From contig BGZK01001385.1 of NCBI GenBank assembly GCA_005406025.1, positions 1 to 64,000 of the forward strand: DNA of 64,000 bases, written 5' to 3'. The position numbers and the translations under genes are program-made. The stretch comes from Eumeta japonica (lineage: Eukaryota; Arthropoda; Insecta; Lepidoptera; Psychidae). Positions 35,400-46,700 of the stretch are shown here, piece by piece. A model generated the notes under the pieces. That model was not told the origin of the DNA. It saw only the letters and a list, made by a program, of their open reading frames with translations, and did not search any database. The first letter of the stretch is position 1. Each line of letters opens with the position of its first letter.

Positions 35400-35530
35400 T
35401 ATTACCATTCGTGCGCAACGAACGTTATGTAGCGGTAGAACCGTTCTGCGGTCGACTTGACTGCAACACGAAAATGGGCCGACTCCATCAGTGAGATACC
35501 ACATAATACAGACGTGAAACACCAGCTTCT
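35400..35530 (-). repeat. Dispersed non-autonomous repeat
   Basis: The reverse complement reads GTGGTATCTCACTGATGGAG, TCGGCCCATTTTCGTGTTGC and GGTTCTACCGCTACATAACG, the same order as at 25820-25905 and 53665-53745. Confidence 0.5.
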
Positions 35531-37770
35531 GTGGCAACCACCTATTTTCTAATAGCTCGCATGTCCGTGTGCCCTTCAAAAATGCTATAAAAATCTGCAC
35601 TACCTCACAATGCGCATGACCAACTTCATGTGAGCAACGCATGCTCAGCACAAGTGTCACTTACGCCCTTTTATTGCGACCGATTTACCGACATCGTATC
35701 GTAGGTGCAAACATGCAAGATAACGAGTATCACATGCATGGCAATGTGCGTCTCGATTTGGGCGACGTGTTAAAATGCATGAGCAACGCATTTTTAGTGC
35801 AGATCACACTAGTGCTTTTTGATTTCAGTCGATTAACCCCCGTCATATAAATGGATATGAATATCATGTCACGGCGATAATTTATTTACAATATTTTCTT
35901 CTAAGTTTTGATTACTGTCTTAAAATGTGCATAATATTTTGGTTATTGCTCGAAATATAAAAATTAAACCTTTCGAAGCTCATGAAATTTCAACTCTTTA
36001 AAAGGGCAACTGAAAAGTGAGAAACAAACCAGACTTAAAAGAATTGCGCGCATTCCATTTTCCTTTGACTCCGTTGTTATCGAGGGGCCTGTGAAATTGA
36101 TTGGTAAAATGGGCTAACTCATAATTTTTAATTGGTTATGCATATTTTTCATTAACATTTATTCAAAAAAATTAAGATTTTCATAGTTTAATTAAATTTA
36201 TTCTTCACTTTTCTCTCAGAATACAGACATGGAGTAACAGCTTCCGCTGTTGTGTTTCGTCCAAAGAGTGACAGTTCCGATGGCGCACTTCGCCATCACT
36301 TCACTCCCCTTTCTATCAGCCCACTTTCCTGTCCATACTCATATCTCTCACCCTATAACTCGCTAATGACTATATGAACAACTATCTCAAAAGAAGGAAA
36401 CGATTTACTGGCTATAACCTTCTTTTTAGTAAAAATAAAATGAAGTATATTATATAAAATTCACGTTTCCCAATGTAAGCCATAGATCCGAAACTATTTT
36501 AATACGAAATTAGAAATAAGACTTTGTTGATATTGCTATATTCCCAGGTATTGCTCTAGATTAATGATGAAATGGGATCCAAATATTGATACTTTGGCGA
36601 AAGTACACACGCTGTATATACACTATATATACAGTTAAAAAATATGAAATTTTTCATATGTACAAACAGCCAGACTAGTTTGTTTTGGCTGTTTTCATAG
36701 CCTGGTGCCTTATGGTATTTAGTTCTGATGTGCAGCAGATATAATTATAATTTTCGAGCTGCAGAAGCAGGCCGTTGGGTCATTTGCAATCTTGTATTTC
36801 ATGTATCTCTAAGGAATAATTTTAGAGAAATTGAAATTTTAATTTTAGCATCTATGTTTATATGTGAAAAATTTAATACGTATAAAAAAAATATAGAAGT
36901 ACATATTCGAGAAAACAGTGATCAATATAAATTCAATACTAGAAAGGGAAATAAATACTGTTTACATCTCAGTTGATTACATAAAGTCTCTAACTGGTTT
37001 ATGTGGCTCTGTGTGCGCTTGTTCAATAAGATCCCTGTATATATACAAATGTACTTTTATATAAATTTAAGATCATGAATAAAAAATTGTTTATTATTTT
37101 GAGGACAAATGTCAAAGGACATAATGAGCTCGAGTTTTTATTGGATTGTATCTTTTTGTAATACTTTGTTTTTTATTGTTATTTTACACGACTGCATTTG
37201 AAAGGAGCTATTCCAAACTGGCTCGTTGTTCTTGAGAGAAATCTCGAGCGGTAAATTCATATTATAATAACGAATTTCAAGAGTTATATATAACCTATGA
37301 AATAAAGTGATTTTGAAATCTGATTTTGGAATTGAGTTTTAATTAGAAATTCTATTCTGGACCTAAAAGAGGCCCAAGGCACTGTTGACTCTCTGTGGTT
37401 TCGAGAGTCCACAGGCGGCGGTAACCAGCTTAGCGTTTACTAGCGATAAACTAATGGATTATTTATACAAAAACATTAAATTTTCCAAATTACCGTTTGC
37501 TAAAATTTCAGTACTATCCATAAAAAATAAGCTACACATTACATTAAACATCTCGATATGTTTTGTGACTTTACGTTAATTATAATATAAACCACACTGC
37601 TTACTACGCTCCTTAAAAAAATAATCTCTTACAAAACACACTAATTTAATATTAAAAGCCATTGAAGAGGTTTTTAATTAAAGTGGTAAATCTCTTTCTT
37701 ATAAGATAAAGTTCCTAATTTTATTTTATTTTACACCACAGAAATATGATGACTTCGATAGCTTTCTTTT
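35531..37770. other. Intergenic stretch without recognised genes
   Basis: AT-rich. A short repeat-like GC-richer section at about 36225-36330 ends CTATCAGCCCACTTTCC, similar to 11015-11030. Small open frames are present but show no family features. Confidence 0.4.
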
Positions 37771-38132
37771 TTAACCTTCGGCATACAACGTGAAAAAAAA
37801 CCCTTACCCGTACAAAGTGGGGTTAAAATAACCCTTAGTAAATATACTATGTATTACAGATATTATTTAAACACAACGGTTTAGATAGGGTTTTTGAGTT
37901 TAATTAGTTATAGATTAATAATTAAAACGCAAAAAAATTAAAAAAATTATACTTTAATCATAAAAAAAACACACAAAATACAAAAGTTCTCCTAAAATTC
38001 AACGAATTTTCCTTATATCTAAAAAAATCGAGTGGTCTTTTATATTTCAGTCTAAGCCAGTATTATAAGACTAGGTTATGTAACATTATGAAAAAAATAA
38101 AGAAATAACTAAGTTTTTCTATTCTAGCGAGA

Positions 38133-39872
38133 TCATTCGTTATCTAAATCAGTACAATTTGGGCACATCGAATTTGCGTGTTCCTTACATATTGCAACAT
38201 TGCATTTGAAACAACCGTTCAACGTCTTCCTATCTTTATTTCTTGGACAGAAAGAACACCTTTGCGACTTCTTTGGTTGCTTTTGTGGCGGACCTGGAAC
38301 CTCTTCATCAAAATTTGGTGGATACGTTTTCTAATATCTCGAGGAACATGAGGATTGTCTTTTCTTTTCTCAGATGATCTTCAAGCAATGAAAGTCCCAA
38401 TTGCTTGATAAAGTTCCTCCTTATATTGCTTTTCTTTCTCTCAATTCTGTTGTTGAACATATGCACTATAAAAGAATTTATATTTGCATGATTCAGCAAG
38501 GAAAAAAACAGCGTAAGTGGCCAGCGTTTACTGTTGCGGGAAACATCGTACGTTCTTGAAAGTTTGTCAACTACATCGACTCCACTTTTTGTCGAGTTGT
38601 AAAACGTTATAATAGATGGTTTTCTTTGGGTCCCGCTCTCTGGATCTATTTCATCATCATGGTGCAATGAGGACATCATATGTACACACTTTCGTGGTTT
38701 AGGTATATAAGACACAATGGTTATGTCTTTTTGAAAACCAAACATCGACGATTTTTCTTCACGTCTGGCTTTGAATTGGGTAGGAAGGCACGCCTTGTTT
38801 GAGCGTAGGGTACCAACAGCAGTCAATTTGTGGTTTTGGAGCAAATTTTCAGCAGTTTCAAAGCTCATAAAAATTGTCCATTGTTATGTTTCTTCCAGAT
38901 CCAGACACACATCTAACTAAACGGTCTACAACATTGAATGGCTTGTTACTCACTGCGTAAGGACTACTGTCAGGCTTTTTTACCTGACAGTAGTCCTTAC
39001 ACAGTAAATTTCCAGGTTCATTGTATAAAATGTTTTTGCATCCACTAGTGTATAAAGTTTTAACCCATACTTAGCTGGTTTAGAGGGAATGTATTGACGG
39101 AAAGAACATCTTCCTCTAAAGGCCACAAGTTCTTCGTCGATAGTCAAGTACTCAAACGGTGTATAGGCACTTTGACAGTTTTTGACGAAAACTTCAAATA
39201 CGTCTCTTATTGGTGCCAAACGATCGATAGCAGCTCTTTCTGTACGCGTTGATGCGTCATCAAATCTCAAGTTATTTACCAAGAACGTAAATCTCTGTCT
39301 AGTCATAGTGTTTCTAAATATTTCGATACCAGTGCCATCATTAGCCCATAAATCTATAATACTTTGTCTGTTAGATCTATATAAACCTGCCAGCATCAAT
39401 AGTCCGAAAACAGCTTTCAGCTCTTCTCTGTTCGTTTCTTTGGTTGACGGATTAGGTTCAGAGTTTTCCAATCTCAAACAAATCTTTTGGTTAGTATACT
39501 TCAAAACAATGTCAACAAGTTCTTCTGTAAAAAATATTTCAAAGCATTCCAAATGTGTTTTTTTGTCACGAACAGCAGGTTTACACCCAGGCAAATGCGT
39601 AATTATGTTCTCAGACCTTGTTCGAACATTGGTCCGTGGTGGCGTTTTATACCACTTGGTTTTGCCATCTTTGCCTGTATAAAATGGTAGCGTTGGAGGC
39701 GTTTCTTCTACAGGTTCAGGGTCTTCCATATCCGTATCACTATCAGATTCAGACGCCTCGCTGATGTGATCGGAATTATGATCACTGTCAGAGGGATAGT
39801 TTTCATCGTCTTCTGACACATTTTCTTCGAGAAAGCCGCCGCAATATCATCATCTTGCATCCTATTTGCCAT
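38133..39872 (-). pseudogene. piggyBac transposase, disrupted
   Basis: Catalyses TTAA-specific cut-and-paste transposition. From the ATG at 39872: an acidic N-terminus, the piggyBac core with EYLTIDEELVAFRGRC (first catalytic Asp), LYTLVDAKTFYTMNLEIY, then SGSGRNITMDNF (a further catalytic Asp), GTLRSNKACLPTQF, STKSGVDVVDKLSRTYD, and a C-terminal Cys-rich zinc-binding domain at about 38135-38250 (CSFC, CFKC, CKEH, CPNC). Breaks: a one-base shift near 39830, an inverted-repeat insertion at 38957-39000 creating a stop, a shift near 38873, and further shifts near 38330-38365. The gene is dead. Confidence 0.93.
38957..39000. repeat. Perfect inverted repeat inside the transposase, 18-bp arms, 8-nt spacer
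   Basis: Arms 38957-38974 and 38983-39000 are exact reverse complements. Removing one arm restores an open frame encoding the conserved YC-KKPDSSPYAVSNKP region. The arm read in coding order first is therefore an extra inverted copy of the other. Confidence 0.9.
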
Positions 39873-40273
39873 CTTAATTAAATTCTAACTGTAACAAGAC
39901 ACAAACTACATAAATATAACCAAAATAAGGTTGAAAATAACAAAGAAACATAAAACTTCATACGTACCTTTTCAGCAGCGTCCCATACAACGTGGGGTCA
40001 AAAACACCGAGACCCACTATACACGCGTGCACACACGAGCGCGTTTCGCGCAACACTGATCCAAGGTCACGAGTCGATGCGGCAACTTTTAACGCCCAGC
40101 TACTGGGAATTCCAATGTTATTGCTCGATTATTACTTATAAGTCTGGGTAATTTTCTGGAGCTGGGGTTAAAAATACCCCACAGTGTATGCCGAAGGTTA
40201 AAACGGAAACGTAAATCTTGGTTATAAATAAAGTTATTTAAAAACAAGTTCATTTTAATTTCCGTCTTAGTTA

Positions 40274-40279
40274 TTTATT
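40274..40279 (-). terminator. Candidate polyadenylation signal, transporter copy 2
   Basis: AATAAA on the minus strand about 165 bp after the stop, between the gene and the piggyBac end at 40201. Confidence 0.4.
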
Positions 40280-40443
40280 TTTTATATTTACAAAATAATA
40301 AGATAGAAGTCGCCCACTTTTCTATACACAACGCATGGATCTACATCCATCCATGTGTGGCTACCCACAGACGGCCAAACATTATCAAACATTAATATTA
40401 TTTTATGCAGGTATTTACGATCTAATTTTGTGCCATTTCACTT

Positions 40444-40716
40444 TTAACAACAACAATTACATGCAGCACTAAACCTAACCCTATTGTTTCGTTTTCTCTT
40501 TGTCGTGAAAAGGATTTGGATGTCGTCCACCGGTAGCCCTTTTGTTTCTGGTTGGAAGTAATAACAAAAAACTGCGGTGCAGACGCATATGACGCTAAAG
40601 ATATAAAATACTGGTCCCAAGCCCATTATTTCAACCAAAGGGTTAAATATCAAAAGTACGAAGAAACTGCTCATCCAACTCCACTCCATTATGAGCATTG
40701 AACAAAAGCTCTTGAC
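40444..40716 (-). CDS. Transporter copy 2, last exon TM11-TM12 and stop
   Basis: 273 bp encoding VKSFCSMLIMEWSWMSSFFV, MGLGPVFYIFSVICVC, FQPETKGLPVDDIQILF and the extended tail RVRFSAACNCCC. The tail is 7 residues longer than in copy 1 and 10 longer than in copy 3. Confidence 0.92.
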   Translation of the reverse strand, partial: VKSFCSMLIMEWSWMSSFFVLLIFNPLVEIMGLGPVFYIFSVICVCTAVFCYYFQPETKGLPVDDIQILFTTKRKRNNRVRFSAACNCCC

Positions 40717-43700
40717 CTGTAAGCAAATAATACGTTTACGTTAGTCTACAATACGGGAAAAAATATTTGTCCTGTTTTGCACTTACGTCATTTTACTTTC
40801 GATGAATGTTATCCCGAATACACTATTTTTCCTTCCGCTAATCACATGCTCTACTATTTTATCGCATTTTAAAAAGGGTGCGTATGCGTCACGCAATCAA
40901 CAATAAGTAACCTATGTATGATTTCTTATGTTTGATTTTCTTTATATTTTTAATTTAATCTTACATTTGTTATAAATTTGTAAAGAAGAATATTACTTGA
41001 ACAAATCTTTTCGCTATTTTATGTTGAAGAAATATAACTTCCAAAGCGAGAAAATTTCCGTTACTACTTATATAAATTTGTAGTAATAAAGAAGACAAAC
41101 ACAAAAATTCATTACATTATACAACCTATCACAAAATCAAATGCCATTGAGACGTTTTATCTTTCTCAAAAATTAGACTATCAAGAACTAAAATATTTTT
41201 TCAAATACGATTATTAGTTCCAGAAATAAACGCGTTCAAACAAACATTAAGCAATTCAATCATTTACATATCCTATAGCTTTCTTTAGGTATTGGTTTAT
41301 ATTATGCAAAGAAAGTTTTTCGAATCCGGAGTGGTAGTTCCAAAGATAATCTTTCAAACAAACAAACACACTCTTCAGCTTTATATATTAGTATAGATTA
41401 ACGCGAAAACTCACCTCTGGTACGAACACTTCACAGAACAAAATATAAGGTATGGCCCCGGCTCCTATCCCGTACACAAAGCAAAACACGTATATGAAGA
41501 CGGCGGTTAGTATGTGAGGCCCCCACTTCAAGTGCAGCTGCGTCGCCAGGAGGAACGTCACTACTGCCGAACCTCCAGCAGAATACAGCATTATCACCTG
41601 GAAGAGTTGCATCGATAAAAAGACCTAATCGTCTCCTTATAGAAATTAGACATATTTCATTACGGTTAATTCAACGAATATTTTTATACGCATATAAAAT
41701 AATTTACTAACTATTCCTCTTACTTTCTGTGACGTTAATATAACTAATAGTGTTTGTGTAAATTCGAAAATGTAGTTATTGGTTTGCCCTTCTATCTTCC
41801 ATTATATTATATGCAAAATTGCATACCAGTGAATGGAAGTGATTCTTAGTCGAAATTTAGTTTTTAGGCTTAGGCCTAAAAACTAATACTTTTAGAAGTA
41901 CTAAAACTATTTTTTATCTAGGAAACGCCTAGTTTTCAATCCAAAAAATTATTGAAATTGGTACATGTAAAAAAAAATATCGCGGAACATACAAAAAAAA
42001 GCCTTCTTTTTCATATGTTCAGTGTGAGTTTAATGATGACTTATAGACCGACAATACACTAAAGAGTTTCTACTTGATTGACGAAAATTTCAAGTACAAT
42101 AAGCACTGAAACATAACCTGCGTGGTATTAGTAGTGGAATGAATAGTTACAAAAATGAACCATTTTAAGTGCTTGTACCTTTTTGTTAAGTGATAGCTCG
42201 AATTTTCGGTTAGGTAATTCTTATGGTTTTAATATTTTAATTAAGTTGGATCAAAATCTCCATTCGACAGATAATAAAATAAATTTTAAATGGAAAAAAA
42301 GTAATTGACCTTCTAAACATTATTAAAATTACCATTTATTTTTTTTCCATACTAAAACAAAGTCTTTCCTCTAATTTCAAAGCAGTAATGATGTAACTAG
42401 TTTTCTTAAATTACTTATTTTTATTCGCCTCGTGCAAAATTTCACGTAGAACACCGTTCATTTTTTAATATAGACAAATTAGAACGAGTTTACCTTTCTT
42501 CCAGCCTTGTTGGCTAAGCTAGCAGAAGTGGTAGTAGCAGCGATTATCACAACGGCTAGTACGGCGGTACACAAGGTAGGCGCCACATTCGGCACGGCCT
42601 CCCTGAACAGCGGTTCAGCGTACACCATCACCACTAATATGCCCATCCAATTGGCCGACGTTATCATGATCAAGCAAACAGCTAGTGCTCGTCTCGATGG
42701 TTGAGATTTCACTACGAACAATTTCTATAAAAATTAGTGTTACTTGATAATTATAAGTCACGTCAAACAAAACAGTTTTGCATGATACAACATATACACA
42801 AAATTTTACGAAAACTGAGTATAAAAGTGTTAACATGATATATATATTTCGTGGTGCATCTTAAAACTGAATCGGGCATCTGGGGCTCGTTGCTTGATCA
42901 CCGCGGTCTTAATTTTAAGGTGGTTCAAAACGATTACAAAAAGCTTATATGAAGAGATATAGCGTCGCTTGGCTGTATTATAAAAAAATATAAAATTTTC
43001 AAATTTTTTTATTTTGTTATTAAGTGTTACGTTTATGGTATTGGCGTTTTTGTATAAGCATATTTTTATTATATATTTTTGATATTGCTACTTTGACAAA
43101 GTTCTAAAAAGGAAGGAGATTATGAATATTTGCGGAAAGATGCATGATCAATTCCATTCTGTTTTGTTCTTTTGCCAACAACCTACCTGATGGATTTATT
43201 ATGATTGATATTAGGTCTGTGTTTACTCTTAAAATCGTTATCTTATAAACGTTTATAATTGTGAAAAATAAATACAGAAACACAAATAAATGTAAAGAAG
43301 TTTAAACCTTTTGATGGTACATATCTTTTTAAACAATATAAAATAATTGTCAGAAGAAGTAACTTATTACTTCTTCTGACAATTATTTTGTATTTTCTAT
43401 GAGTACTCATAGGAAAAAGTGCTTGGAAACAAAATATGTTTAGTTTATTACAGATTTCTTTGAATTTAATTATTATCTAATATTTATATATTTTATGAAT
43501 GGTACGTTTTGTACTATATGAATCATATTTTTTTGTCTTTACTCTCAACTAAAGATAAAAATTCACATTATACTTACACTTGCTATTTTCAATACATATC
43601 ATCAATACTTACTTAAATATTTAAGTGGGGAAATATTTTCTTTAGGCTTAGCTTTGACATCTGATTTCAATTTTTCTTTTTCTGGCATACCTGAAAATTA

Positions 43701-46700
43701 TTATAACATAGGTATATTGTTCAAACTTATAATAAATAACTTTTGAAATATATACTAGAAAGTGTAGATCAATATATAGTAAAACGTCAGGGTTATTATA
43801 TTTTTATTTAAAGTTTGATTTTGTGTGTTTAAATGTAGGACAAGTAACTAAATAAACTTACGATTAATAACTCATTTATAATATTTTAAGGCATTAAAAC
43901 TACCATTCTGACAAAAGTTTAAAAATAAAAACTATGAGATCAAATTTACCGTCACACTCTTGTTCTAGTATTCTCTTTATGTTGTTTAATTCTTCAAGCA
44001 CTTCTTTACTGTCGGGCTTGGAGCTTCTGTAAAACCCTATGGATTTAGCTGCTTCCTGAAACATTAACGTAAATAATGAATGAAATTAATATAATTTTAA
44101 GAACATGATTGACTAATTGAGAAGGTTTACCTCTTCAAGGCCTTTGCACATCAAGTACACAGGTGACTCTTTCAAGAAGCTAGCCATTAATATATATATT
44201 GCAGACAATGTGAGTTGAACATACACGTAGTTATAATACGACAAGTGACCCCCCAGCAAATACGACAGCAAAACTCCCAAGTTGTAGAATATGACCGTGC
44301 CGATGGTCATGACCCCTCTCAGCGACTCTTGACATATTTCGCTGGCGAATACGGGTGTGATCAAACCGGACGCAGCGCCGATGCCGGCTACGAAAACGGC
44401 GAATAGCACGATTTCCACTTTGTTGAATGCCGCTATCAGTGACCAACCAATCTGGAATTAACGTAATTATTGGTTTACAATAGTATGATAGAACGTTGTT
44501 GGTTCAGGGCTTTATCTTCGAGTCAGGAGGTGTTTGTATTCGATTCTGACGAAGGTAAAAGCGAAAAATGAGTTTTTAATTTAAGTCATATTCTATCACA
44601 CGTTCCTTGTCTCGGAGAGCACGTAAAGCAATTAGTCACGGACGTTGTCATGGCGTTGATGACAACAGTCGTTTATAGCCTCCAAGCCACGCTAGGCAAG
44701 CGTGGAGACCTCAAGGTTATAAATCCCTTAATTTCAAATAAAAAGTTTGTGGGGGACTAGGTACGCCTCAGAAGAGCGCTAATTAGCACCCGGCTGATTA
44801 AAAAAGCCAGCCGTAGAGGTTTCCTTCTACATCGAAACTCTTCACTTGTGAAAAATATGAATTTGAAAGATTGAATACAAGCTCCTCTGACGATGGATTG
44901 TGTCAACATACACCAGACAACGACGCAGAACTTAGGATTCCCACTTACAGTGCAACTATTTAACGGTAATCAGCATAGACTTGGAACTTTACGAACAGAT
45001 TGTTCTAATGAAAAATTTTCTTCTTATGTACCAGTAGACGATGCAGTTGTAAATTTATTCACATACTATGTGACTATAATGTCCACTAGTAAATAGAAAA
45101 TACTTGGATTTTTGTATGCATATTCTTCTGACGATGAAACGTGCCTGAGTATACCAGAGAAATTTGCAGCCATCACAGTTTCCTTTTATAATAGAACTAT
45201 AATAAAAATAAAGTCACGTCTATTTCCCAGAAAGGTAGGCAGAGACCATAAGTTTCTACTTGTTACGATCTTTGCATACGATTTTTGCCTCACTGACATC
45301 CATCAGAATTTTCATGTAAGCTCGTCAGTTACAGGTATTTAAAATTTAGCCCTTTTTTTAATATGCCACCAATATGATCTGCACAGAATTTTCTAGGGCA
45401 ACCTTTGCCGATCTTCTCATTACACACATTCACTCTATAGATTTGTTTTGTCAGTTTACTTTTATTCATTCTTTCCAGATGGCCAAACCAACGCAACATC
45501 CCTCTTTCTACCTAGTTCCTATACCTTCCTTCAAACAACACCGCTCTTTAGCATCAATGATTCTACATCCGTCTTTTCGAGACACTGCACACATATTACG
45601 CAGCGATTGGATCTCCACCGCATTGATCCTACTTTCATTTTTCTTCTGCCATGCTCAGCTTTCACAACCATACGTAAGCATAGAGATTAGGGACCCATTA
45701 TGAATAGCCAAGCGCGCTTGTCGGAAGACGCTTTTACTATTCATAATAGCGAGCAAGGCCCCGTTCACTTTATTTCCAGCATTCACTCTCCTTTCAATGT
45801 CTCTGTCATTTTTGTCATCATTTATAAACACATTACCCATATATACAAACTCGTTCACTTGTTCGACTTTCTCACCTTCTATAAGTATATCGCATTCAGT
45901 CGTGCCATCGCTCCTTTCAACTCATACTCTTTCAAATCATACCTGCAGCTATCCATGAATAGGTTAAATAGCTACGTTAAGGCTTTACATCCCTGTCTGA
46001 CACCCCCGCGGATCCATCAGTCAGTGTATGCCCCATTTATTATGAAGTAAGCACTAGAGCCCCTGTATAGGGATTGCAGTGCCTGTATCAATTAACTACT
46101 CATACCACGCATGGATAGGGTTCTCCATGGAGCTCTTTAATTTTATTCAACACATACTTGAAACATTACATGCAGACTGCTTTGGCGATTGATCGTGCTC
46201 TCAAAAATCAGAGATCAATGCAGATGTAAAGATTTGCACCTACATTAATTGTGATCAACATAGACTATGATATTCGCATATTTGTACATCAGACGACGAT
46301 GCAGCCATGAAGGTTATCTCCTAAGTTTGAACTCTTTACTGGCTCGCTCACGAAGAGTCCCATAGGACGGTACAATATTAAACATTAGATATTTAAAATA
46401 TATATTTTATTAAAAAATAGAGTGTTCGTATTCAAAACAATGCTTTAAGGTCGGACTAAGTTTGACGCCCCTGTATAGCACCAAACCAAGTTAGCGCAAG
46501 TCTGATTAACACTTGACCAGATATTAGTATTTTTTTAAAGAATTGATAGAGTTATATTTAATTGTAATCATTACTGCTCTGCCGGTTTTTTAAAAGGAGT
46601 TTGCTTTTTTTTTTTGAAAACCCTTCCGTTAAAGTTTATCGGGAATTACGCCGATGATAAATCTCATCAGAGCCCCACCGAAAGCGGCAGAAAATTACGC

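Larger units (their letters stand above)
37771..40201 (-). mobile_element. Complete piggyBac-family transposon with TTAA target duplications
   Basis: TTAA at 37771-37774 and 40198-40201 flank a 2423-bp element. Its ends are terminal inverted repeats: CCTTCGGCATACA inward from 37775 and, in reverse complement, the identical 13 bases inward from 40197. Subterminal GGGGTTAAAATAACCC and GGGGTTAAAAATACCCC lie just inside. A transposase gene is encoded on the minus strand. Structurally the element is intact at both ends, but the transposase is broken. Confidence 0.95.

Noticed and set aside
39182..39682. 166-codon open frame on the + strand
   Set aside because: It is the antisense shadow of the piggyBac transposase.
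42494..42726. Alternative acceptor TTTATAG upstream of the copy 2 TM7 exon
   Set aside because: It would add five codons absent from copy 1; GTTCGTAG at 42712-42715 gives the same 218-bp length and alignment.
43340..43389. Possible microRNA precursor from the perfect hairpin
   Set aside because: The loop is only 4 nt and the arms pair perfectly over 23 bp; precursors need longer stems, larger loops and some mismatches.
45374..46050. Long + strand open frames as genes
   Set aside because: They oppose clear reverse transcriptase motifs on the minus strand.
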